Source: a virus. Taken from it: DNA of 61,843 bases. This document shows, piece by piece, positions 55,428 through 61,843 of this stretch. Location of the stretch: IMG/VR virus record IMGVR_UViG_3300048813_000081, positions 1 through 61,843 of that record. One strand, 5' to 3'. A model generated the notes under the pieces. The model saw nothing but the letters and a program-made list of their open reading frames with translations. It did not search any database and was not told where the DNA came from. The number at the start of each line of letters is the position of its first letter. The first letter of the stretch is position 1. The translations under genes and the position numbers were made by a program.

Positions 55428-56929
55428 TGAGTTTAAAACCTCCGACTGGCGATTGGTTCTGGGATTTGGAAAATTATCCGCCAGCTAAGCTTTACATGAA
55501 TAAATCAGCACAGCGTTTAATGGGACCACCATTGATTGCGCAATTTCTTGCTAAACTTATGCGTAATGAATATGGCTACATTAACGCCAGCAAGATCTGG
55601 ATGCATTTCAATGGGCAAGTATGGGAAGAAATAGCATCAATATTTAACGTTATCAGAACCGCTGCTGAAGATATAAGAGATGCTTATCGCAAGAAAGCAC
55701 TTGAAGATGAAAACTGGAAAAAAAATATAGATAATGGTTTTGCTGGGCTGGATAGTCTATTAACTCAGAACTTTGCACATCTAGTAATCAAAAACTTAGA
55801 ATCTGATACTACTATGCATCGCAAAGAAAGTGATTTTGATAGAGATAGTCACTTATTCAATATGCCTGGGCAAATTAGACAGTTAAAAACAGGAGAGTAT
55901 TTTCCTAATAGAGCAGATTACTTATGTAGACAGATAGCCGCTGTAAATCCATTGGATGATATGGACGGCGAACGATGCCCATATTACATGAAACATCTGA
56001 AATTCATGGCTGAAAATGATCCTGAAGTGATTGAATATCTAGAAAAATTATCTGGTTATATTCTCTCAGGCGATGTTGGTGCAATGAATTTTTACTGGAT
56101 GTACGGCAGGGCTAATAATGGTAAATCCACATTAGTTAATATCTGGGCACATATTCTAGGAGGATTAGAACCGACTAGTTATTTCTGGCAAGCAGAATCA
56201 GATTTATTTGCTAAAACTAATACAAAACACCATCCACAAGCTATTATGCGTTTGCGCGGAAAACGATTAGTCTTTGTTGACGAATTAGATGGTCAAGAAT
56301 GGAATGGCAAGTTTCTTAAAGGCTGCATATCCGGTAGCGCATTAAATGGTCATGAAATGGGCGGTAAGGGAGTTAATTTTAAGCCGGTCTTTAAATTGAT
56401 ATTTACTAGTAATCATAAGCCTACTGTTAACGCGAATGACGGCGGCGTTGTGCGTAGACTGCATCTTATGGATTTTGTGAATCAAATACCAGAAACCGAA
56501 CAACTAGATAGTTTTATGGAAAGATTTTTGATACCAGAAGCTCCGTATATTTTAAATAGAATGCTCAAGGCTGCTAAGATAGTATTGAACACTGAAAAAT
56601 GCAAATTAGCATTACCTGAAAAATTCAAAGAAGCCACTACTGAATATTTTGGTGATGCTGATTTTATACAGCAATTTATTGATGACTGTACTGATACCGG
56701 TGAAGCTTGCACTGAATCTTATAGTTTATTATATAAAACGTATAAAACATGGTGCATGGAAAACGAATATGACACTATGACTTCTAAGAAGTTTGGTGAT
56801 TTATTGCGCGATATGGGGCATAAATCAATTAAGATTAATGGTTTGAGATATCGCAAGAAGATACAATTAAATCAAAGATGGAAGGCTAAATCAAATAATT
56901 CAGTACACATAAACAGTGAATATAACTAA
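55427..56929 (+). CDS. SF3 (D5/P4-type) replicative helicase
   Basis: The GTG start gives 500 residues. A D5-N-like region precedes the ATPase: MYGRANNGKSTLVNIWAHIL (Walker A, about residue 225), RLVFVDELDGQEWNGKFLKG (Walker B), FKLIFTSNHKPTVNANDGGV (sensor 1 / motif C), and VVRRLHLMDF with the arginine finger. A C-terminal winged-helix-like segment (YKTWCMENEYDTMTSKKFGD) follows. Unlike many P4-type proteins there is no primase domain; that role is filled by the separate AEP primase at 36065-36919. Confidence 0.9.
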   Translation: MSLKPPTGDWFWDLENYPPAKLYMNKSAQRLMGPPLIAQFLAKLMRNEYGYINASKIWMHFNGQVWEEIASIFNVIRTAAEDIRDAYRKKALEDENWKKNIDNGFAGLDSLLTQNFAHLVIKNLESDTTMHRKESDFDRDSHLFNMPGQIRQLKTGEYFPNRADYLCRQIAAVNPLDDMDGERCPYYMKHLKFMAENDPEVIEYLEKLSGYILSGDVGAMNFYWMYGRANNGKSTLVNIWAHILGGLEPTSYFWQAESDLFAKTNTKHHPQAIMRLRGKRLVFVDELDGQEWNGKFLKGCISGSALNGHEMGGKGVNFKPVFKLIFTSNHKPTVNANDGGVVRRLHLMDFVNQIPETEQLDSFMERFLIPEAPYILNRMLKAAKIVLNTEKCKLALPEKFKEATTEYFGDADFIQQFIDDCTDTGEACTESYSLLYKTYKTWCMENEYDTMTSKKFGDLLRDMGHKSIKINGLRYRKKIQLNQRWKAKSNNSVHINSEYN

Positions 56930-57135
56930 TGTTTATATAGATGATAATTATTTTCTAGTTTCTCTATAACATCCTTGCCTGATTCGACGACTGTTACATA
57001 ATCATCAGAACCGAAATCAATAATAGTTAAATTATTATCCTCTGGTTTATAAGATGGATAAATAGACTGAATGTGATCTCTATGAATTGCAATCATCTTC
57101 TTGTCCGTTGTACGCGTTACATATATAAATTTCAT
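56926..57135 (-). CDS. FlbD-like small beta protein
   Basis: The 69-residue protein (MKFIYVTRTTDKKMIAIHRD ... DYVTVVESGKDVIEKL) follows the pattern of small proteins with strand, N/H-x-D-x-I, strand and V.ES..EV..K, similar to FlbD. The 57896-58081 protein is a paralogue. It overlaps the helicase end by 4 bases convergently. Function is unknown. Confidence 0.5.
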   Translation of the reverse strand: MKFIYVTRTTDKKMIAIHRDHIQSIYPSYKPEDNNLTIIDFGSDDYVTVVESGKDVIEKLENNYHLYKH

Positions 57136-57137
57136 AA

Positions 57138-57257
57138 TTAAATTACTCCTATTAAAACTAACCCTATAATTATCTGTATGAATAATAAAACCAAAACCGC
57201 AAATAAAATTTCGCGGATAGAATCCATATTTAGATCTGTGGCGTCGTTATATCCCAT
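57138..57257 (-). CDS. 39-residue membrane protein
   Basis: MGYNDATDLNMDSIREILFA leads into a strongly hydrophobic helix (VLVLLFIQIIIGLVLIGVI). A GGAG site lies about 10 bases upstream. It belongs to the run of tiny minus-strand genes. Confidence 0.4.
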   Translation of the reverse strand: MGYNDATDLNMDSIREILFAVLVLLFIQIIIGLVLIGVI

Positions 57258-57321
57258 GCCAGATAAGCTCCAGTTCGCTAACGAACAACAATAAACTTAA
57301 ACAGAATATTTCAATCTTCAT
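57247..57321 (-). CDS. 24-residue peptide, possibly translated
   Basis: MKIEIFCLSLLLFVSELELI is hydrophobic. The ATG has a strong GGAGG site and overlaps the upstream stop, and the frame overlaps the next ATG. It may serve translational coupling more than produce a functional product. Confidence 0.25.
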   Translation of the reverse strand: MKIEIFCLSLLLFVSELELIWHGI

Positions 57322-57503
57322 ATGTCCTCCGAATATAATTCAGCTATTTCTGCACCCGTTTCTCTACTTACATCAATCAAAATATGCCTGAAATTTATGT
57401 TATCGATCTGTACCGGTCTAGACAAAACTAAATGAATGTAATGCTTCAGTGTTGGTGATAACTGGTAAGTATTTAGTATTCGTTTAAGTATTTCGTTTTT
57501 CAT
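57318..57503 (-). CDS. Unknown 61-residue protein
   Basis: Small, helical start (MKNEILKRILNTYQLSPTLK) and acidic end (GAEIAELYSEDI). Two bases separate it from the upstream stop. No family is recognised. Confidence 0.45.
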   Translation of the reverse strand: MKNEILKRILNTYQLSPTLKHYIHLVLSRPVQIDNINFRHILIDVSRETGAEIAELYSEDI

Positions 57504-57505
57504 AC

Positions 57506-57730
57506 TTACTCACCCTTACTCTTGGCGTAATCTCTTGTGTCGGACATGAAATCGTTTACATCGTCTTGACGCTTCTGATGATTGTTTTCGGTCATTAGAC
57601 CACAGACCTTGTGATAATAGCCTGGCGCTGTGGATATTTCTGCTAATTCATAAACAATCGTCTGCTTACAGCGTACGCATATCGGATCGATTTCGCCTGG
57701 ATCTAGGGTGAATTTACTTGTTTTAATCAT
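57506..57730 (-). CDS. Small zinc-binding-type protein
   Basis: The ATG at 57730 has an AAAGGA site. The 74-residue product has ICVRCKQTIVYEL ... YYHKVCGL, a C-x2-C...H-x2-C zinc knuckle, then a charged tail. Function unknown. Confidence 0.45.
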   Translation of the reverse strand: MIKTSKFTLDPGEIDPICVRCKQTIVYELAEISTAPGYYHKVCGLMTENNHQKRQDDVNDFMSDTRDYAKSKGE

Positions 57731-57902
57731 ATATAAAATCCTTTGCCTCACATGTGGAAGCTCTATCTTCAGCTAATCTACAGCGCTCTTTATAATAATC
57801 CAGCTCACTGAGTAAATATCTGCAGTCAAACCATAGCTGGTAGGGATTCATATCCTTATAGTCTGGGATAGGATCGATGCGGGATCGGATTTCTTCTAGC
57901 AT
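57723..57902 (-). CDS. 59-residue helical protein
   Basis: MLEEIRSRIDPIPDYKDMNP followed by a coiled-coil-like helix (LLSELDYYKERCRLAEDRAS). It overlaps both neighbours by 7-8 bases, consistent with a coupled run. No family is recognised. Confidence 0.45.
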   Translation of the reverse strand: MLEEIRSRIDPIPDYKDMNPYQLWFDCRYLLSELDYYKERCRLAEDRASTCEAKDFIYD

Positions 57903-58081
57903 ATTAAATACCCTGGAATCTTATTTTTAATATCTTCAACCGATTCTTTTACTAATAGAAAATCATCTATTCCAAAGATAATGGCTGTAGTTAATCTATT
58001 GTCTTGATTGAACCATACAATCTTGTCGATATTGACCATTATCTTAGAATCATCCTTAGTTGTTAATTCTATAAATCTCAT
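57896..58081 (-). CDS. FlbD-like small beta protein, paralogue
   Basis: The 61-residue product (MRFIELTTKDDSKIMVNIDK ... FLLVKESVEDIKNKI) matches the 56926 protein in pattern and spacing. Two copies of one small family within 1 kb suggest duplication. Function unknown. Confidence 0.5.
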   Translation of the reverse strand: MRFIELTTKDDSKIMVNIDKIVWFNQDNRLTTAIIFGIDDFLLVKESVEDIKNKIPGYLIC

Positions 58082-58242
58082 AGCTTACCTTCCAATATTA
58101 ATAACTCACAATCATCGCAATAACCTGATTCGTTAGCATCGCATGCACAGTTTAGGCATTCTAATCTCACCGCAAACGGTGAGTTACCGTAGTTATTAAT
58201 CGGGTTTATGTCGTCTAGTGAGTTATAGTCTAAGTCGCTCAT
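58078..58242 (-). CDS. Small acidic cysteine-containing protein
   Basis: The ATG at 58242 has a GGGAGCG site. The 54-residue product has LECLNCACDANESGYCDDCE, probably a zinc knuckle, and an acidic start. Function unknown. Confidence 0.4.
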   Translation of the reverse strand: MSDLDYNSLDDINPINNYGNSPFAVRLECLNCACDANESGYCDDCELLILEGKL

Positions 58243-58281
58243 TTTATTCGCTCCCATCACGCTACGCGTGACGCATATAAT

Positions 58282-58347
58282 TTACCTATTTGAGATTTCT
58301 ACTCCGTCTTCCAGCCAGCAACCTTCTTTGATAATTAAAGTTCTCAT
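58282..58347 (-). CDS. 21-residue possible peptide
   Basis: MRTLIIKEGCWLEDGVEISN follows a GGAGG site at 10 bases. Too short to judge by content; listed because of the ribosome site and its place in a tightly packed run. Confidence 0.2.
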   Translation of the reverse strand: MRTLIIKEGCWLEDGVEISNR

Positions 58348-58425
58348 GATCTTAGTGCCTCCGTGTTTCTATATACCTATACTAGCAATACCTAGTCAGA
58401 CTGTCCATGTTCCTATAATACATAA

Positions 58426-58572
58426 TTACTGTTTTAATAATCCAAACCAGATCCATGTGGCGATATACAAGACTGCTAGAACATCTAATATGCATATCAA
58501 TAAGTCAAACTTAAACCTATTCCAGTTTTGCCTATCAAGCTCTTGTTTTAATACGGTTCTTAATTTACTCAT
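58426..58572 (-). CDS. 48-residue single-TM protein
   Basis: MSKLRTVLKQELDRQNWNRF is a charged start, followed by a membrane helix (DLLICILDVLAVLYIATWIW). An AGAGGT site precedes the ATG, which overlaps the stop of the immunity-like gene. It may act with that membrane protein. Confidence 0.45.
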   Translation of the reverse strand: MSKLRTVLKQELDRQNWNRFKFDLLICILDVLAVLYIATWIWFGLLKQ

Positions 58573-58763
58573 ACCGACCTCTTGCTATCCGGTGCCACTG
58601 CCCATGCCAGGCAGATTACCCAGCCTAATACAGTCCACCCTAGGAATAGATTAATCACGCCTACCGACATTAGTCTAGGCTTGTTAATACATATCAACGA
58701 TGGTGCCCAGTAGATGACTAGTGCGACTATTATCAAAAACGATCCGACTAAAAAACTTAACAT
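58569..58763 (-). CDS. Superinfection immunity (Imm-like) membrane protein
   Basis: The ATG at 58763 has a CAGGGA site. The 64-residue protein has two hydrophobic helices and the signature NLFLGWTVLGWVICLAWAVA, matching the superinfection-immunity family (GWT.IGW..AL.WA). T4 Imm blocks DNA entry of related phages. It lies among early-type small genes, as expected for exclusion. Confidence 0.75.
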   Translation of the reverse strand: MLSFLVGSFLIIVALVIYWAPSLICINKPRLMSVGVINLFLGWTVLGWVICLAWAVAPDSKRSV

Positions 58764-58776
58764 AATATCCCTGCCT

Positions 58777-59004
58777 TTATTTGAGCTTATTACCATACTT
58801 TGCTTGTACATAATTTACCAATGCCGTAGTGGTGTCCCATACTGTAGTTCGGCGGACTACATTCACGCGTTGAAATGATTCTTGGTTAAAATCCTTACCA
58901 GTATCGTTATTGCCTAAATGAACAGCGCGATTTTTTGGTGCTTGTAATCTAGCTAAGCGATCTTGAGTTTTAACATGTGGGTTTAAATTACTATCTGATA
59001 ACAC
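58777..59004 (-). CDS. Unknown 75-residue protein
   Basis: The start is a GTG with a GGGAGG site, overlapping the upstream TAG by one base. The sequence is polar, with RLQAPKNRAVHLGNNDTGKD and RRTTVWDTTTALVNYVQAKY. No family is recognised. Confidence 0.45.
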   Translation of the reverse strand: MLSDSNLNPHVKTQDRLARLQAPKNRAVHLGNNDTGKDFNQESFQRVNVVRRTTVWDTTTALVNYVQAKYGNKLK

Positions 59005-59189
59005 TATACGCCTCCCATATACTTATCGATACTAATAATCTGAGCCGCTAATAATACTTGGCCATGTACGTCTAGTTCTAATTGATTGTCAGTTAATGCG
59101 GCTCTTGTATAATCTTTCCATAATTTGTCCGGTGCTTGTCCTTCAGTACTGACACTGAATTCTGCTTTTAAATATTCTGTTGTAATCAT
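59004..59189 (-). CDS. Unknown 61-residue protein
   Basis: The product (MITTEYLKAEFSVSTEGQAP ... ISIDKYMGGV) is a small alpha/beta sequence. Its ATG overlaps the stop of a possible 25-residue membrane peptide upstream. No family is recognised. Confidence 0.45.
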   Translation of the reverse strand: MITTEYLKAEFSVSTEGQAPDKLWKDYTRAALTDNQLELDVHGQVLLAAQIISIDKYMGGV

Positions 59190-59263
59190 CCTGTCACCTT
59201 ATCTAAGTCTACTAAAATAATTGTAATTAACGCCGTGATACTAAATATACAGATGGTAATCAT
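59186..59263 (-). CDS. 25-residue membrane peptide, possible
   Basis: MITICIFSITALITIILVDL is a short membrane helix, coupled to the next gene by an ATGA overlap. The ribosome site is weak. A further 27-codon frame (59260-59343) precedes it with the same overlap pattern. Confidence 0.3.
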   Translation of the reverse strand: MITICIFSITALITIILVDLDKVTG

Positions 59264-59447
59264 ATAGTTTGACCTGTCATCCAGTTCAGCTCTATGGTTA
59301 GTAAATATCTTGCAAGAATCGCGGTAACTGATATGTCTAACATGTTCTTGTCCTCTTGTCTGAAGTTGTAATACTACTGTTATATCAAATAGCTACCTAC
59401 GTGTATAGGTAGCTATCTAACAGTTTTACATAATCACTATTTAGTGT

Positions 59448-59651
59448 TTACATTCTAGATAAGAGATTTAAATCCCTAGTTAGTACCTGATTTTCTAATA
59501 TCAATCTCTGAATTATATTAGACTGCATATTTGCTTTACCTTCTAATGATGCTATGCGTACATGGCAATCTTTCATTAACTCATGGCTAGCATGCTCCGC
59601 TTGCCTATAATGCACCTGCTCTGTTGTTGGACGTCCTATAGTTGTAATCAT
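59448..59651 (-). CDS. 67-residue coiled-coil protein
   Basis: An AGGAG site precedes the ATG. The C-terminal half is a heptad helix (VRIASLEGKANMQSNIIQRL ... LTRDLNLLSRM). Just upstream is a gap with a G10 run. No family is recognised. Confidence 0.45.
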   Translation of the reverse strand: MITTIGRPTTEQVHYRQAEHASHELMKDCHVRIASLEGKANMQSNIIQRLILENQVLTRDLNLLSRM

Positions 59652-59712
59652 TTCTCATACTCCTTGTTTGGTTACTGTATCTCTCCCACATATCACCTTG
59701 TCGTGCCACATT

Positions 59713-59722
59713 GGGGGGGGGG
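59713..59722. repeat. G10 homopolymer
   Basis: Ten consecutive G residues in a 190-base gap between minus-strand genes. Its length may be an assembly or sequencing artefact, or a phase-variable tract. The right contig end is also a homopolymer (C7). Confidence 0.6.
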
Positions 59723-59847
59723 AGTATGTCAATTAAAGTGGACATAACCAGTGTAGGTACACCATGCATGAATACTAATACTGATAATTTTTAACTTTAC
59801 AATCGTTAATTACGTATTGATTTTATAGAGGTGTCATGATAAATAGG

Positions 59848-60297
59848 CTAACTATCGGTCGCTGTGAAGTGTCGGTAATCGATCAACTTCACCGGAGCGC
59901 GTTTAATCACGCCACCGGACGTACGTATGGTAAGGTCTAGGATAAAATCCATGGGATATATGACTACCGTTGTTAATAAGCATGGCCTGTATAATTCCTT
60001 TTCGATACCTACTACATAGTCTCCGACCTTAACGCCATACTTGTTCAGATCGCTCTCAGGAAAAATATACGCAATACAGCCCGTTTGTAGGTTTATGGTA
60101 CAACCTATAAGCCCTCTGATATTTGAGCGCCTTACAGAGCCAACCAGCGGCTTGCCATGTTTATCTAGAGCGGGATGTTGTATGCATAATGTAGGGGGAT
60201 TGGATATGTAGCCCTGCAGTGGTGTTGCAATGCACGGCAAATAAGCTATTAGATAGATGATTAATAGGCTAGTAGTTTGTGTGTTAGGTAATTTCAT
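59848..60297 (-). CDS. Secreted PDZ-like protein
   Basis: Residues 1-24 (MKLPNTQTTSLLIIYLIAYL then PCIA|TP) look like a Sec signal peptide. The mature part contains GLIGCTINLQTGCIAYIFPE, SDLNKYGVKVGDYVVGIEKE and VKLIDYRH, the order of a PDZ domain (ligand loop, strand, GD turn, strand). It parallels the 9879 protein in having a leader plus PDZ-like fold. It could interfere with envelope proteases such as DegP/DegS; that is inference. Confidence 0.45.
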   Translation of the reverse strand: MKLPNTQTTSLLIIYLIAYLPCIATPLQGYISNPPTLCIQHPALDKHGKPLVGSVRRSNIRGLIGCTINLQTGCIAYIFPESDLNKYGVKVGDYVVGIEKELYRPCLLTTVVIYPMDFILDLTIRTSGGVIKRAPVKLIDYRHFTATDS

Positions 60298-60796
60298 TAG
60301 TTTTCATTATATGTTTTAATATGTGTTGTTTAATCTGAAAATTGCGTATGTAACTATTACCTTTGGCGTTTTTAATGATAGTACAGCCTAAGTTTTTTAA
60401 TACGGTCAAAAGCATACGATTATCGATTTCATTATATCGTTTGTCCTTACGGACAATATCCCATAGTTGATTAAAAGAACAGTCTTCATGTGATGGGAAG
60501 CAAAGTTCAGTCAGTAATCTTTGCACTACATACATGTTGGTACTTACAACTCTAGGGCGCAAAGCGTAGGATCTTTGTCTGTTCCTGTACCATTGTTGAA
60601 TATTATTAGATTTCAATACTTGACCTAACACCTTCTTCGAAGGTGTTTTTGTGCGCTTATCAATACAATAGTGCTGTAAACGCCCATGTATTTGATTTAA
60701 GAACATGGGCGGAAAATCTATTGATATCCGTTGATAATGAAATGTTAAAAACTTGTTAATTAACTTTGCGCTTTCTGGGTTTATTTGTCTATTCAT
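60284..60796 (-). CDS. Probable DNA-binding protein next to the origin
   Basis: The 170-residue protein is basic, with helices (AKLINKFLTFHYQRISIDFP, LGQVLKSNNIQQWYRNRQRS) and a C-terminal winged-helix-like part (CSFNQLWDIVRKDKRYNEID, LLTVLKNLGCTIIKNAKGNS). It is the gene nearest the repeat-rich 60.8-61.8 kb segment. It may be an origin-binding or regulatory protein, but no family is recognised. Confidence 0.45.
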   Translation of the reverse strand: MNRQINPESAKLINKFLTFHYQRISIDFPPMFLNQIHGRLQHYCIDKRTKTPSKKVLGQVLKSNNIQQWYRNRQRSYALRPRVVSTNMYVVQRLLTELCFPSHEDCSFNQLWDIVRKDKRYNEIDNRMLLTVLKNLGCTIIKNAKGNSYIRNFQIKQHILKHIMKTNEIT

Positions 60797-60810
60797 AAAT
60801 ACCTGGAGAC

Positions 60811-60932
60811 GACAACAGATAGACTATATGGGATCAAAGAGTTAAAGTCAACTATTCGAAAAGTGTATTGGATGACAACAGATAAGGTTTAATATTGTGC
60901 AAAATGTAAGCTCTGTATGCTTTTGACAGATA
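60811..60932. repeat. Short direct repeats GACAACAGATA
   Basis: GACAACAGATA occurs at 60811-60821 and 60874-60884, with a shorter GACAGATA at 60925-60932. They lie just upstream of the minus-strand 60796 gene. They could be binding sites for a regulator or initiator. Confidence 0.5.
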
Positions 60933-61182
60933 GGACACATATATCTATAAATCAATAGGTGGCAATAAAAGAATAGCTGTAAACGTAATAGATACGTAGA
61001 ATAGACCTTATCACTACAGTTGTTCTGACTGAGCCAAAATTCAACTACAGCTCAAAAAACGCCATAAACCCAATCTCAGACAGTGTTTCCGGACTTTTAC
61101 AAACCCTTATCGGTTGTCGTGGACCTGTTTACCCTAAAACTTAGTCGTATTGTCGTATTATTCTCTTAACCTACAGTTAACA

Positions 61183-61202
61183 CTAGCGCTAGCTAGCGCT
61201 AG
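61183..61202. repeat. 20-bp perfect palindrome
   Basis: CTAGCGCTAGCTAGCGCTAG is perfectly self-complementary and built from two CTAGCGCTAG halves that are themselves palindromic. Candidate binding site for a dimeric or tetrameric protein, or an extruding cruciform. Confidence 0.7.
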
Positions 61203-61239
61203 GTATTGAATAGTTAAATACATACACGCAACGCGATAA

Positions 61240-61266
61240 AACAGACAGCGTTTAGTGCTGTCTGTT
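61240..61266. repeat. Inverted repeat with 10-bp arms
   Basis: AACAGACAGC and GCTGTCTGTT flank a 7-base GTTTAGT loop. It could be a terminator, a single-strand origin hairpin or a priming site. No U-run follows on the plus strand. Confidence 0.6.
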
Positions 61267-61506
61267 AACTGTTAAATGTTCGCTGCTATCGGTAATGCTC
61301 CGATCTCTGATATCCCTATCAGCCTGACAACTTTGTAGTCAGCGGTTTACTTGGCTTCCAGGTCGTGGAACAGATACCGTGTGAGCAAGCGGTTGGGCTA
61401 GTGAATAAACCTCTTATGTAATTAATTAACTTACGCATTGCCTTGTCCTCCGTGCCTTAGTAATACTATATTAGCAAGAACTCAGGCGCTTGCATATGTA
61501 GCTGTA

Positions 61507-61620
61507 TAACAGTGTTTACATAAGTACACATATGGCTAGATAGTGTATAACAGTGTTTACACAGTGTTATATGCATATATACATACACAGCCTGCCAGGC
61601 TGTATGTAACAGTGTTTACA
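61507..61620. repeat. Iteron-like repeats TAACAGTGTTTACA
   Basis: Exact copies of the 14-mer lie at 61507-61520, 61548-61561 and 61607-61620. The first and third are followed by TAAGTACACATA, making 26-base repeats. The middle copy lies within a TATAACA/TGTTATA dyad. A 17-base dyad (ACAGCCTG-C-CAGGCTGT, 61587-61603) precedes the third copy. Confidence 0.75.
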
Positions 61621-61680
61621 TAAGTACACATAGTAACGGTGGATGTCACACACACACACATACATACGCATGCCATACAG

Positions 61681-61760
61681 TGGCAGGCGTTACATAGCGT
61701 AGGTATATACATATAAGTACATGCGTTACGTAACCAGCTAGGCGTGGCAAGCGTTACATA
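61681..61760. repeat. Second repeat family TGGCArGCGTTACATA
   Basis: TGGCAGGCGTTACATA (61681-61696) and TGGCAAGCGTTACATA (61745-61760) differ at one base. A shorter GCGTTACGTA lies at 61723-61732. They adjoin the first iteron family and extend the repeat array to the contig end. Confidence 0.65.
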
Positions 61761-61843
61761 ACTTCATGAAGATATGTGAAGATGTGTGTATGTGTGCGTA
61801 TGTGAAGAGATGTAACGATATGTGAAGCAGGGTATGCCCCCCC

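Larger units (their letters stand above)
60797..61843. other. Gene-free repeat-rich segment, candidate replication origin
   Basis: No convincing gene is seen in these 1,047 bases. The segment contains two families of direct repeats, a 20-bp perfect palindrome, a 10-bp-stem inverted repeat, a 17-base dyad and CA/TA-rich low-complexity tracts. This is the pattern of an iteron-type origin. It lies beside the 60284 gene, and the AEP primase and SF3 helicase encoded elsewhere would act here. It runs to the contig end. Confidence 0.5.

Noticed and set aside
59713-59722. G10 tract as a phase-variable switch.
   Set aside because: It is not within or just upstream of a gene start in a way that would switch expression. 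The contig also ends in a homopolymer, so an assembly effect is as likely.
60797-61843. CRISPR array from the spaced direct repeats near the right end.
   Set aside because: Spacing between copies is irregular (41 and 59 bases), the repeats are few and no cas genes are present. Iterons fit better.
1-61843. Integrase, repressor, tRNA genes or insertion sequences that would indicate a prophage.
   Set aside because: None was recognised on reading all frames and gaps. A tRNA scan could not be run, so a cryptic tRNA cannot be fully excluded.

Overview
The window looks like most of the genome of a contractile-tailed double-stranded DNA phage (myovirus morphology) that does not closely match any phage I know. 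It carries a scaffold, major capsid protein, sheath, tube, frameshifted tail chaperone, tape measure, hub, spike, a gp25/gpJ/gpI-type baseplate, portal and large terminase. I see no integrase, repressor, tRNA or DNA polymerase. The host cannot be named from the sequence: genes are AT-leaning, starts are mostly ATG with GGAG-type ribosome sites, and several products carry bacterial-type signal peptides. The left edge cuts a glycine-rich fibre gene and the right edge ends in a C homopolymer, so the contig is probably not closed.

Layout. 1-19088 (+): fibre-like proteins, scaffold, capsid, neck, sheath, tube, chaperone, tape measure and hub, interrupted by minus-strand insertions (an HNH homing endonuclease at 6.3-6.8 kb, a small membrane cassette at 10.4-10.9 kb, an HNH remnant at 13.95-14.1 kb). 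19085-31.7 kb (-): fibres, baseplate and spike, interrupted by a gene-free stretch of about 580 bases at 28.02-28.6 kb that looks like a large structured RNA with its own promoter and terminator. 31.8-38.9 kb (mostly -): an accessory region with a sedolisin protease, a plus-strand island holding a LAGLIDADG endonuclease and a histone-deacetylase-fold protein, a proteasome/HslV-like hydrolase with a signal peptide, an AEP primase and the amidase endolysin. 38.9-43.9 kb (+): patatin lipase, portal and terminase. 43.9-51.1 kb (-): Dam methylase, GIY-YIG endonuclease, ClpS-like protein, RecT/Red-beta-like annealing protein, SF2 helicase and many small proteins. 51.2-56.9 kb (+): PD-(D/E)XK nuclease, VRR-NUC nuclease, SF3 helicase and two HNH endonucleases. 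56.9-60.8 kb (-): a run of very small early-type genes including a superinfection-immunity protein. 60.8-61.84 kb: a gene-free segment with iteron-like repeats and large palindromes, the best candidate for the replication origin.

How it fits together. Replication would use the AEP primase, SF3 helicase, SF2 helicase and annealing protein around the 61 kb origin, with a host polymerase. Packaging uses the portal and terminase. Lysis uses the amidase plus one or more small membrane proteins. The most unusual content is the candidate RNA, the S53 protease / HDAC-fold / signal-peptide HslV-like cluster, and two homing endonucleases whose insertion sites carry a second copy of the 3' end of the interrupted gene.
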